Shown: positions 33,378 through 45,380 of the stretch, one piece after another
How the letters are laid out: each line of letters starts with the position of its first letter
Position numbering within the stretch: position 1 is the first letter of the stretch
Origin: Ceraceosorus guamensis
Lineage: Eukaryota; Basidiomycota; Exobasidiomycetes; Ceraceosorales; Ceraceosoraceae
NCBI RefSeq assembly: GCF_003144195.1
Contig: NW_020290091.1
Span: forward strand, 1-55,970
DNA: 55,970 nt
Reading direction: 5' to 3'
The notes under the pieces: model-generated
Told to the model about the DNA's origin: nothing
Databases searched by the model: none
Seen by the model: only the letters and a program-made list of their open reading frames with translations
Program-made: the position numbers and the translations under genes

Positions 33378-35709
33378 TCAGAAGAAGCTTCTGCCAAAAG
33401 TGCCGCTCTCTCTATTGTTGGGCGTGGGACTGACCTCGAGGACCTGTGAATGGGCACGAGGTATATCAGCTGGCGCTAAAGCTGATGGACATGCTCGCAG
33501 GCCAAGCTCGAGACGGACCACTTCGACTTACAGAGTAGTGAATCAGGTTCAGAGCTTTGAGTGCGCTCTTCTGATGGATGACGCACGAAATGTTGATCTC
33601 GTTCGCTCCTTGCGAGATCATTTCGATGTTGATGTTGCCTTCCGCTAGCGTGCTGAACATTTTGCCAGCCACGCCCACCATGTGCCTCATCTGCGTTCCG
33701 ACCAGACTCAGAATGGCCATCTCCCTCAACACGCTAACGGTACCCAAGCTTCCAAGCTCCGACTTGACCCGGTCTAGAGCTCGGGGCCGTTTGAGGCCGG
33801 GTTGTCCAGATGCCAAAGCCATCGACACGTGGACTTCAGACGTGGAGATCAGGTCCACGACGATGCCGTGCTTGTCCAGCGTTGAGAATATACGCGCAAA
33901 AAAGCCATGCGAGAGCGTCTTCCTATTTGAGTGCACATTTAGCACCCAGACGTCATCCTTGATAGTCACCGCAGTAGGCAATTTTCGAGCTGCCGGCGTA
34001 GCCGCTGGCACCATGACATTGAAGGGTGCGCCATCAGACGACACGCCCCATGGCGTACTGCTTCCGCTGGCGCTTGGAGTCTCTGGTTGCTTCAGCTTCG
34101 TGCCATCGCCAGACCCAGGAACAATCTCCTGGGCAGGAAATATGACAGTGCCAAGGCCCGTTGGATTCTCCACATTCTTGATCCTGATGGGCACTCGACG
34201 CTTTATTGCTTGCTCCATCGTGAATGGATGTATCACCTCGCTGCCGTAGTATGTCAGCTCCGATGCTTCCTCGGGCGTGATGGCAGGTATCAAGCGAGCA
34301 GTGGGCACTTTTCGAGGATCCGCTGTAAAGACGCCGTCCACCTCTTTCCATATCTGAAGCTCTTCAGCTGCCAGACCCACGGCGCACAGAGCAGCGCACA
34401 GGTCTGTGTAGCCTCGCCCGACCTGAGAAAGGAGCGAGCCGGGGACATTGCCAAAGTAGCCTGATGAAGTATGGCGGCAGAGAAGGTCATTAGCATTTCA
34501 AATTCAGCGGCAATGTAACAGCAAGCAGAGATCGTGCGCAGCGCTCACCAGTGATGACCGGCGTGGCATTCGCTTGGCTCACGCGCTCCCCAATCCTTGC
34601 GGCCAGCAGCTCGTAGAAGCTCTGCTCCAGGGCGCCCTCCGCTTGGCCAGATGTACCAGTGCCTCGCTGCGACAGCTCCTCCAGGAAAGCGGCGTCGATG
34701 ATGGTTTCGAGACCGATGAGCTCGGCGGGCACGCCGGCATCGCCGAGAGCTCCGACCATCAGTCTGCATGAAAGCCTCTCGCCGATGGAGAGGATCATAT
34801 CCTTCGACCTTGGCGAGACTTCCTCGATGATCTGGCGTGAGGGTAAGCGCCATGCAGCGAGTCGAGCGATCGAGTGACCAGGCGAGTGAGTGAAAGGGTC
34901 AATCAGCGGTGCATTCATCCGGCCGATGCACCACTCCGCACATCGCTCACCTTTGCGGCCAACAGCAGATCCCGCAACCTTTCGCAGTCGTCTTGTATGT
35001 CCAGCTCCAATTGCTCCAAAGCTGCCGCATCCTTCGTCACTATCGATCTCGCCGCGTCGATGTGCTCCCTCATGATGCGATCCACAGTCTTGTCGCTCGA
35101 GCTCTGCGTCGCTTGTGACACCGTTTCCAGAGACGTGGCCTGCAAGCCGGCAGTGACGCCTTGCAAGTCAGCAGGTGTGCGCACACCCGTTCTGGACGAG
35201 TTTCTGCTCAAGCTCGCTCTGCCCTCTCTCGCTGAGCTCAAGCTGGCGACTGAGCCGGACAAGCTGGCTTCGGGAGTATCGTCCTCGGCGCTCAGCGCTT
35301 GTTCGGCAGCTGCCAAAAGCAAGCTCGTCGTCCCTCCAGCTTTCGTGCCCGTCGATCTAGCGCTGCAGACGATAGCCAGCCTGTTGCGTCGGAGAAATTC
35401 GGGCGCAATGGTGCGGGAGATGGCAGGCAAGAATTTGCCTACCGAGGTGCCGCCGTACTTTTGAACGATCCAAGGTCGGTTGGAGGCATTGTTCTTGGCA
35501 ATGGCTGCAGTCGTAGCTGTGCCAGCAGCGATGCTGTCAAGAGCGTCGAGATGCGGTGATGATGCCAGATATAGCCCCGAATTCGTAGTGGGTGTACGCG
35601 AGTACTCTGTCTGACCCTCGCACTCGACAGACGGGGAGGAGATGGCCGTGCTGGCCGACACGCTAGTGACAGCGCTGGGCGTGATGGGGACTGGAGCAGA
35701 GGGGGGCAT
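33378..35709 (-). CDS. HOM3: Aspartate kinase
   Basis: Phosphorylates L-aspartate in the first step of threonine, methionine and isoleucine synthesis. Four exons: 35709-34951, 34831-34549, 34460-33532 and 33443-33378, giving 678 residues against 527 for yeast Hom3. The extra length is mainly an ~80-residue N-terminus and internal Ser-rich inserts. The catalytic motif VQKYGGTSVGKF lies about residue 84. Further kinase motifs are SQVGRGYTD, WKEVDGVFTADPRKVPTARL and YYGSEVIHPFTMEQAI. Two ACT regulatory domains follow: NRKTLSHGFFARIFSTLDKH, and LVGTQMRHMVGVAGKMFSTL with ANEINISCVI. ACT domains bind threonine in fungal enzymes, giving feedback inhibition. The last exon (22 codons including the stop) is the least certain part, because the C-terminal tail is not conserved. 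Confidence 0.92.
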
Positions 35710-36421
35710 CGTGGAACCAGAGGCAATCGAGTCGTGGATCGTTGTGCTGGAGCAGCCTTCGGCTCACAAGTCTGGGCTGCTGGATGGGGGCGCGTCAAGA
35801 TGCCAGCGATCGCTATCGTGAGATGCTCATTGGGGAAGCAAAGTTACGAGATGACGCTACTCACGCTGTTCGCGCGCTCAAGTCTAAATTTCTCACGATC
35901 TTCTCACGTCGGCGTGACTCGGCAAATCGACTCGACTGCAGACTCTCAGAACCCTGACCGGAGCGCGCAAATCACGTGACCCGAGCCAGGAAGGTGCCGT
36001 CATAGAAGTCAAGAGTGCAAAGATGCTGCTTTGACGGTGCGGTAACAATCACGAACCGTACATCGCAGGATCTCGGTCAATCATCAACAATCCTGAAGAA
36101 CGATAGCAGGCTCATCTTTGACGTCAACGACGCATGAAGCAGAGAAGCGTGTGATTCGGTTCCTGAAACCCATCGCGCACTCTTTCTCGACGAGGCTTGC
36201 ATCGTCTTGCTCGCCGCAGAAAGCGCCATCGAGTTAGTGCGAAAGTGCTGAACTGACGGAGTCAAGGCATCGTCGCCGTACATGCGAGCGCATGGGTAGT
36301 GGTGCGTCTGACTCGCGTCAGAAGCGCAGAGGCCCTGCACGATACAACAGATATCAAGTTGCATTGGAAGCTGACTGGTGGCTTTGCGCAGGCCATCAGA
36401 CCGCTGACCCAAGTACCCTTC
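35710..36421. promoter_or_regulatory. Aspartate kinase upstream region
   Basis: 712 bp between the aspartate kinase start and the Dus3 stop, both on the minus strand, so it should hold the aspartate kinase promoter and Dus3 3' UTR. It contains TCACGTGAC at 35972-35980 and TCTCACGA words near 35893. I see no clear TGACTCA Gcn4-type site, although the gene is amino-acid biosynthetic. Confidence 0.4.
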
Positions 36422-39400
36422 TCAGCCTTGCTGCTCTGCGTTATCCTCGTAACTGCTCGATTTGTGTTTGGGCTGGAAAGTGAATTCTGACGGTGATTTG
36501 CCCACTACAAGGTGGGAAGACAGGATGTGAGCCGCACGATGCGATTGATTCGTCAAGTGGCGAGGAGGTGCCACTCACGGAACATCTCGCTCAATCTCAC
36601 CCAATCGGATGCTCGGGTTGAGGCGAGCAGCGTCTCCAGCTCATCTCGACCTTTGTAAGCTGGCGGGCGGTCATTGAGCTTGGCAGGCAAGCTCTCTAGG
36701 AGTCCTACAGGTATATATCTGCAAGTGAAAGACAAGTACTATCGCGGAGAGATCGTCGGTGCGCAAGCGCAGGATGTCAAAACGCTGCGGTACAAGCCAG
36801 GAAAGCGAGATGAGTCTCACCTCGCACAAATAACGCCTACAGGTGTTGACACCTTGTGTATCCGACCCCCAGTGAGTCAAACCCCATTCAGCGTATTGCC
36901 GCACTAGGTCTAGTCTCTCGCGACTGCTGATGTCCCAGTCGCGCTTCTCTTTGACTTCGGTGCTGACATCAGAAAAATCATGGGGGAGTCAAGCGACGTG
37001 GAGTCAGTCGAGCTACGAGATCTTGTACACGCACGCTCAAAATACTCACAAGACCCACGGCTAGACAGCACATCGAGCGAAGGTCAGCGGTCTCGTCAGT
37101 CTGCGGCCCAACCGACGGGCTGGCATCTGCATCTGCGTACCTTCACCAAAGCACCGCGCGCAAACATTTCGCCGTCGACACCAGAAATGTCCAATGTCTC
37201 GTAGTAGCGACGCCAGTCGTAGACATCTCCATTGCCATAGATGGGAATCGGCAGCATCTGACCGCAAGCTGCATGGTCAGAAATCGCGTGTCCTAAAATG
37301 ACCTCCTCGCGCTCGCCAAGAAAGGCTCACCTCCTCTTCGTCTGCAGTGCGTGCTTCCTCATTGTGAGCATGGAGAGAGTCTCGATATGCCTTGACACAC
37401 TCCCCGATGTACTCCCATGAAGCCTGAGAGCATAAACTATCAGCAGGTGGATCGAGAGGGCCCATGCCGTGTGTATCAAGCGCACCTCGTTCTTGTACCG
37501 CTGCTTTCTGCTGCGCCCGTGCAAAGTGGCGGCGCCCACTCCGAAGTCTGTCTGCAGACGCGGAAAGACTTTGTGGACTGTACGCGTGGCCGACGTGCCC
37601 GTGCGCAATTTAACCGTGACAGGTATCTCGCCCATCACTGCAGAGACACCTCGCACGATTTTACCCATGCGATTGACACTGTCGAGCAAGGCGGAGCCTG
37701 CGCCACGGTTGTAAACCAGGTCGATAGGGCATCCGCAATTGATCTGCTCGCACGAGCAGGGTGAGCACGTCCCCAGCCCGGCGATGTGAGGCCCTTGTAC
37801 ACCCAAACTCACATCTACAAAATCGAGTCCATCTCCAACCTCTGTGGCTAGAGCTTCTGCGGCCGAGATCATCGTATTCACTTTGCCACCACAGAGCTAC
37901 ATGTGTTGGGCATATAAAGATCAGCAGAAGCAGAAGGCCTCGCCGTCAAACTGATCACGCACCTGGGTGCCGAAGATCCGCTCCCCTTCCCACCTTCTGA
38001 CCAGACTCCATTCGCTAGACGACCCTTGCATGTAGCTCTCTGAAAGTCCCATTTCTCCGCAAGTTATGTCGGCGCCCAAAGTAGTGCACATACGGCGGAA
38101 AGGCAAGTTCCCCGTGGTCGTGAGCGGGGCTAGGTCTATGCAATGCGAGAAGGCTGGGGTCAGACGTTGTGGCAGCTCCGCTTCGTGATGAAGTCACTCA
38201 CAAAGCTCGCCTTTCCACTGCAATCTTCGCTTTTCTGGCGGCCGAATGCGCGCAGAATCCAGCTGACCTATGGTACTTCCACTGAATTCGGCGTCATGCA
38301 GCCTCCGCCCCGTCGCTGCCGAGAGTGCATGAGGATCGGAGGAAGCACCCGCAGAGTTCTCTAGCTCTTCAAAATCAACTCGGGCGGAAGCCGTTCCCGG
38401 TTCACTCTGCACATCGAGCTGCTTGGTGGATTGTGATTGCGCCTGCTCAGAAGCATACGCTCTTCGAGCTGCCTGAGCATCGAAAATGACCCGACCCGAT
38501 GCTTGAGCGTTGGGAGGATCCTTGTCGAGTATGGCGGTGGCTGCGCGAGTGAGTGGGAGTGGATACTGCAACGGGCGCGGAAGTTCAGCGAGTGAACAAG
38601 GGCGCGGACACAACCTCGGCGTGTACACGGCGCTGCAGTGCGGTGCCGCTCACCTTTTTGCGAGACAGAGCGCGAATGCTGTCTGCGTTCGGATAGTTTC
38701 GCTCGTCAGGTGCTACTCGCGCCTTGCCCTTGTCTGCCGTTGCGTGCGCACCGGGCCCGAAGCGCAGCAGAGCAAGCCCTTCCATGTTGTCTAGGGTTGA
38801 GAGTGATCGTCCCCCTACCTCGCGAGAGACGTGAGCGCCCAAAAAGCGGCACTTCCACCCTGCAGGACATGTATCAGTACTGCTGCCGGGTGCCTCTTTG
38901 GCTCGATGCGCATCGAAGGAAGGGCAGCGAGTCTGGTTGGACAATGTGTCGTCTATATCTCTGGCAGCAGCCCGAGGAGCGTCCTCATCTTTTGGCTCGT
39001 CCGCAATTTCCCCAGCACCTGTAGGCCAGCGAACAAAGGGAGGTGTGGTGGTGTAGAGCGCATCGAGGTACGCCAGCCGCTCGTGCGGCTCAAGCCCTAC
39101 AAGACTGGAAGACGCTTGCGGCTGGTGTGGAAAATGGAGGTCGCGGGGTTTGGTGAGCAGGTAGCCCTTGATGTCGTGGCTGAACTTGCAACTGCAGCAG
39201 CAGCATAGATGAGCGGCGATGTGTCAGAGTGCCCCTGGTGGTCGGAATGGCTCGCCGTGGCCGTGACCGTGACCTTGAGCGGGTTGTTGCGTGACGCACC
39301 TGTGTTCGTTCGTGCAAGCAGCACCTCTGGCAGCGGCATGACAAATTCCCTTGGCGTCTGTCACCCTACCAAACTTTCTGCCTTTGTTCTGTTTGCCGCC

Positions 39401-39790
39401 TGACCCGCCTTGAGCTGCTGCCGCCCTCATCGCTTTCTTCCTTGCAGCGCCTTTGAGCTTCTTCGAAGGACCCTCGCCGTCCCCCCTTGCTTCTGCAGCG
39501 CGAACGTGGCCACAGACAGCCCCCGCGCTTTCAGCAGCATCATCCGCTTCGTCCGCATCGTGCTGATCGTGCTCTGTGCCTTCAGCACCTTGACCAGCTT
39601 CTGCACGCGCGCGCTCATGCTGGCCGGTTTGGCCTCGAATGATCTGCACCAGATACTCTGCTCGGATCGGTGCAATGCCTGCTTGACGCGCAGTGTTGCT
39701 CTCTTCTGCTTGTGTAGCAGGAGCAGAAAGATCTGATGCGTCAGGTTGGACGAGATGCCCACCGTTGCTCGGACCACTCTGACTCTGCAT
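36422..39790 (-). CDS. DUS3: tRNA-dihydrouridine(47) synthase Dus3
   Basis: An FMN enzyme that reduces uridine 47 in tRNA variable loops. Eleven exons: 39790-39300, 39191-38654, 38565-38202, 38135-37963, 37896-37486, 37423-37331, 37257-37141, 37060-37050 (11 nt), 36962-36821, 36738-36579 and 36504-36422, giving 860 residues. ATG 39790 is the first in its frame. Two CCCH zinc fingers come first: C-x8-C-x5-C-x3-H (~150-169, across exons 1/2) and [13 protein letters not shown] (~270-282). The TIM barrel starts about 465 ([16 protein letters not shown]), with the catalytic Cys region [20 protein letters not shown] and [16 protein letters not shown] and [12 protein letters not shown]. The C-terminal domain has [10 protein letters not shown] and ends PKHKSSSY plus nine residues. 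The 11-nt exon completes the family motif [16 protein letters not shown]. Confidence 0.95.
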
Positions 39791-40069
39791 GGTGAACGAT
39801 GTGCGACTGGCGAGACTGTTGGCTTTACGCTTTCTCAGGAAGGGGGCATGAATGGTCCTTTGACCCAGAGCTGTGAGCACTGCCGCGAAGAGCGTGTCCG
39901 ATGAGGGGCAGAACCGTCCGTGACACTCTGGCCTTGACTTGGGGGAGCGTTGTGCAGAGAGAGAGAGAGTCTCTTGCCATCCATTCGGTGTTCAGGTTTA
40001 TGACGCAGATCAGCATGAATCTTGACCGAGTAAGACAAACCATCTGACGAATTTGTGTCCAAAAATCAA
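39791..40069. promoter_or_regulatory. DUS3 upstream region
   Basis: 279 bp between the Dus3 start and the MITE target duplication. It contains a GAGAGAGAGAG run near 39958-39970. It presumably carries the DUS3 core promoter. The element beyond it separates this from most of the shared DUS3-ATG8 upstream DNA. Confidence 0.4.
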
Positions 40070-40078
40070 AAATCACTG
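40070..40078. repeat. Left target-site duplication of the MITE
   Basis: AAATCACTG, repeated exactly at 40560-40568 directly after the element's right end. One more matching G next to it makes the boundary ambiguous by a base. Confidence 0.85.
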
Positions 40079-40559
40079 GGCAGAATCTATTCGGAGATGA
40101 GGCCATTTCATATTCGGAGACAACGTCACATATGGACGTACCGCAATTCAGTTGTACGGCATTAGTACGTCATATACAGCCGTACCAACGTTTCGCTGCG
40201 CGCGCGCACATTGTTAAAGCACAAATCAAGATGCACATTACAATTTTGACCGCGCGCGCATGCGTTGTGATCAGGCAAATACAAAAAGATTAGAATGCAT
40301 GCGCGTGCAGTGACCGGCTGCAAAGCTTGTCTTGTATTTGACTTGATTACAAACTGTGCGCGCGCGGTCAAAAGTATAATCTGCAAGACCATTTTGAATT
40401 TGGCCTGCATACAATGCGCGCGCGCGCAGCATGGCAGTTATTGCCGTATGTGTCATTTTTGAAATACGGCTCATTTGGCCGTACAACTGAATTGCGGTAC
40501 GTCCATATATGACGTTGTCTCCGAATATGAAATGGTCTGATCTCCGAATAGAATCTGCC
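40079..40559. mobile_element. Palindromic MITE with 82-bp terminal inverted repeats
   Basis: A 481-bp non-coding element. The left arm (40079-40160) begins GGCAGAATCTATTCGGAGAT and the right arm (40478-40559) is its reverse complement with only four mismatches in 82 bp. Nine-bp direct repeats (AAATCACTG) flank it. Inside, further inverted pairs lie in mirror order: TTTTGACCGCGCGCGCA near 40243 against GCGCGCGGTCAAAAG near 40360, and GCTGCGCGCGCGC near 40194 against GCGCGCGCGCAGC near 40417. The whole element is therefore a degenerate palindrome that could fold back. Long inverted repeats with a 9-bp duplication fit the Mutator-like (MULE) superfamily. No transposase is encoded, so it must depend on one elsewhere. 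Confidence 0.9.
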
Positions 40560-40568
40560 AAATCACTG
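40560..40568. repeat. Right target-site duplication of the MITE
   Basis: AAATCACTG, identical to 40070-40078. The exact match indicates a fairly recent insertion. Confidence 0.85.
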
Positions 40569-41718
40569 GTGCGCTTCTCTTCGAGGACAATCACGTGACA
40601 AGAGCGCCTCTCACGTGTGCGCCCAAACTTTTGTAGTCGGTTTGAATGGTGAATAATCTCTTGAATGTCCGCGGAGGAGAGTCACGCCAACGTCTTACGC
40701 TGGTGAATATGTATAGACGCACATCACTTCATTATTACTGCATGTACTGTACGCATCCGCGCTGAGCAGCAGCTAGGATGATGGATGCTGAGTGCAGCAT
40801 GCATGCATGCATGCAGGGCTATCTGCGCTCGATGAATCTAGACTCGTGACTGACAGTCGTGACTCGTGAGTGAGCTCCACCCAAAATTGGTCGGTGTTGA
40901 CCACAGTCTTGAGTAGTAGTACCGCGCGCGTGCACATGCGCTGCGCTGCTGCTGCCGCGTGCGCGTGCATCATCAGCAATGATCAAGAAACATCGCGATT
41001 TTGCACGCCCCCGGACCACAATTGCTGCGCCTGACACGCGTCTAATGCTGCATATGGAGTGGGTCCCTGATTCGAATGCGGGCCGCGCGTATGAGCTTTG
41101 CAACGCGCGCGCTCGAGATTGACGGAGCACTTAAATATACCCACAGAATATCAAAGGGGCGGGCGTGCACGGATGCGATGGCTGCCTGCTGCATGCTCTG
41201 CTCTGCTGCTCTGCGCTGCCCTTGCCATCTGCCGTACGCCCGCCGGGTGCCGCGTTCGCTGCCATGGGCCGCCTGTATAGAGCGTGCATGCATCCATGCA
41301 TGCTGCAGACGCGCGTGCATGGACACAGCAGATGCACCGCCTCTGGAGAGACCAGTCAGTCAAAGTCAGACGTACACTGGCACTGGCTGGTGCGCGACTC
41401 GCTGATGCTAGCTGCTCCGTGACTCAGTGACTCTACAAGCTACGCGCAGCCGTCGTGAGTCGGGAGGGCGCATGCTGGGTGGAGCGAATGGCAATCTACA
41501 CCCGCTCAGCTCTCGACGCTCGCATACCCACCCCATCCGCCTTCACGCCACCATCTCCCCTGCAAGCACCAACTCAACCGTTTGATCCCCGCGCCTGAGC
41601 CCATCGACTCAAACGCGAGAGCAAGCGACCCTACAATAGAACCAAAGAAAGCGAACGTTCACCCGTGACATTTGCTGCTGAATCCAACTAGGACTGGCAG
41701 AACAGCGCGTCGCCAATC
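40569..41718. promoter_or_regulatory. ATG8 upstream region
   Basis: 1.15 kb before the ATG8 start. It holds a CATG tetramer run (40798-40815), clustered ACTCGTGACTGACAGTCGTGACTCGTGAG words (40842-40870), several CGCGCG purine-pyrimidine stretches, and GCATGCATCCATGCATGC near 41286-41303. A C-rich stretch (41524-41580) lies nearer the start. No coding frame is convincing. Confidence 0.4.
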
Positions 41719-42840
<1,122 letters not shown>

Positions 42841-43087
42841 GGCATTGCGCCGCATTCGACGTATAGCCAATCGACCTGGCCTCATTGCCGATGCATGCCG
42901 CCGACGCTTCGCTCGGTCACATTTGACGATCGAAGAGCTACGCCTGCGCACGCCTTGTAACAACACTCTCACGCCCTTTGAATCGTCATGTAGTTGAAGA
43001 CAGCGAGTGCATTGTTGGATGAGGCGCGTGTACCTGCAAAGCGGTCCACACGACCACGCGAGGTCCGTGACAGAAGGAGTGGAAGCA

Positions 43088-43576
43088 TCAAGTCATTCGT
43101 GTGGCTTGCAGGCGCGCTCCCTGGAAGACGAGGCCTGCAACGGTGCCGGTCAGCAATGTGAGGTACAAGCTTTCGAGCGAGCGCGTTGCAAACTCATTCC
43201 GCGGGTCGTCGCCAGCAGACACACGGCAATAGAAGACCTCCCAGCCTGCACAAGTCATTTGCAATTTTCATTTGATCAGATACAGGCGAAAAGCACCCGC
43301 TCATCTGACGTGGCGCTCCAAGAACTCCAAAGCAATAACCCGACGTGCACGTCATTCCATCCTCTCGACTTCGCACAGGCACAGGCGTGCGGTGCTGGTG
43401 ACCTTCGAAGTTCACCCGCGACGTAAATAGTTGGCGGCCTGGCGTACAGACAGTCGCGAGGGCGTGTATGTGCAGTCCTTCTATCTCACTCGCCGTAGCG
43501 TTCGTGCGTCCGAGAGCTGGTCCCACTTGCACGTACAGTAAGCCGGGTCCACACACCTGGGCAGACTATGTTACTA
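43088..43576 (-). CDS. Possible small spliced gene, unidentified
   Basis: A tentative model in the 1.45-kb gap between ATG8 and the GPI-protein gene. Three exons join in frame at GT-AG borders: 43576-43491, 43438-43416 (23 nt) and 43245-43088. The joined 3' part reads ERYGEPPTIYVAGWEVFYCR, then VSAGDDPRNEFATRSLESLY, then LTLLTGTVAGLVFQGARLQA and a stop. The last block could be a weak membrane segment. I found no start codon or upstream exon I trust and recognise no family. Chance open frames of this length are common, so this may be spurious. The 52-nt first intron and the acceptor ttgtgcag do resemble those of the real genes here. Confidence 0.22.
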
Positions 43577-44293
43577 CTGCAATCAAAGCGCAGGATCGGA
43601 AACGCAGCGCTGATGGCTGACTCAGAACCTTGTGCGCGGCCTCCCTCGTGGGAGCTGGTTTGAATTGTGTTCTTGCATCGTGGCTCCTGACCACATGCTA
43701 TCGAGAGCGTGGGTAAGTCAGGTGTCGCGTAGTCGATGTCTCTCAGCATGCTCAGGCTCACGGGCGGCACGTCGATACGCGCTTGTGCTCACCGTATGTT
43801 CGATCACTCTGCAACTGCTCGAAGCGAAGCGCACGACGAGCTATGGCAGGAGCCGGGCTGGGGCCTTGTCAAATGCAGTTGAATGTGCTGCACGTCACAA
43901 GTCAGACGCGGCGCCTACCACGTCATGTAAAGCTCAATCAAGCGCTCGAAATGGGTGAAAAAATGGGATATGAATTGAAGAGACTGAGATCACCAAACAA
44001 GCTGGGTGGTATGGAAGGACCGCGGGTGAGAGCATTAAACCAAAGGCGCGCATAATGTGCAGCGGCACGCAGGCTGAGCAAGGAAAAGACTGATGATGGT
44101 GTCGCTGACAAAGTCCGACTATCGTGGATGAAAGCAGACTTCGTCGTACAATGCCAACGACACGAATGTAAGAACCCGGCTCGAGTGGTGTGTGTGGTGC
44201 CTGCTCGAGCACGGGAGACACGCGCCACTGCTGCTGGTAGCGTGTTGGGGAGACGCTACGGTCCCCAATCAAGATGCAAACCCAGACCGGAAA

Positions 44294-45380
44294 TCATGCC
44301 AAAGCAGCCCCCATGAGCATCGCGCCGGCTACGAGCGCCATCGCTTGTGCTTGGTAGGAGTTGGGTCCGAGAGAGAAGGCACCATCCTGTCCGCCCGAAG
44401 AGGATCCAGACGAGTTCCCAGATCCAGAGGGGTTCCCGGATCCACCGACAATCTGCGAGTCAGAATGTTTCGAAGAGTGTCAGCAGCGCTTCTCCTCTTG
44501 GCCACTTTCAGAGACGTGACGGGCGTCATGCTCAAGCCACAGTGAGGCTCGACGAATGCAACCGTGTGATATCGGCCTTGGTGACCCTGGTCGCGCATGC
44601 GGCGGCGGCGTGGTGGCAGTGCACGGCATCCACGTCGAAGCGCCCAATCGCCTCGAGGCAATGCAAAACACCAGTCATGAGTGACCAATCGGCATGCGTC
44701 CGCCGCGAAAGTCGCTGATGTGGCCCGCTGTTTTGGAGCGTGTGTAGTGATGGCGTGCCTGCTTGGCACGCAGAGCACGACCCCTGTCGAACGACCGAGC
44801 ACGCAACGCAATGCAACACGACTCACCTGGAGATTTGAAGGATCTGGCTGAAAGGCAGCGGTGAATTGCGTGGGCTGTCCGTTGGCGGCGAGGCTTGAGA
44901 AGAGGTTGCTGAGGCCTGTGCCTGTCAAGCTGCTAACAGGTGCAGAGTAGACGAAAGTGTATGGCGCTGAGGTGGGGCTCGGTCCGATCCCGCTGATGGT
45001 AGTGGGAGTGCGAGAGCCGGCCGACTCGAATGTGGTCACGGGCGTGAAGGTGGCGGGCAGCGTCACGGGATTGGTAGCGAAAGAGCTGCCGCTGAGCGGA
45101 TCAATAGAAACCGATGGGGTGACTTGGGCCTACGTGCCACCATCCAGGGTCAGCATCGAGCAGACGAGAGGAAGGGCCCGAAGAGAGGGGATGTGAGCGT
45201 TAGAGCGTAGCGGCAGCCATGTCTGCGCGAGCACCTCGCTCCAGCCCGTTCCGATTCGGTGTCACCGCGACATTGCCAGACTTGCATGCGCTATCGCGCT
45301 CACACGATCCCTTTCTTCCACGGTTCACTCACAGCAGCGGCAGTCACGCCAGCAAGAACGAAAAAGACCTTGGCCCACAT
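44294..45380 (-). CDS. Small secreted, probably GPI-anchored Ser/Gly-rich protein
   Basis: Three exons: 45380-45333, 45129-44827 and 44452-44294, giving 169 residues, with phase-0 joins. The signal peptide MWAKVFFVLAGVTAAA is exactly exon 1. The mature part starts AQVTPSVSIDPLSG, is rich in Ser, Thr and Pro, and contains no Cys. A Gly/Ser spacer (GGSGNPSGSGNSSGSSSGG) follows, then a hydrophobic C-terminus (QAMALVAGAMLMGAALA) that ends at the stop. This order (signal peptide, Ser/Thr-rich body, spacer, hydrophobic tail) is typical of GPI-anchored fungal wall or membrane proteins. No catalytic motif is recognised. Intron 2 (374 nt) is long and could hide a missed exon. It faces a 3.75-kb upstream gap. 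Confidence 0.72.
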
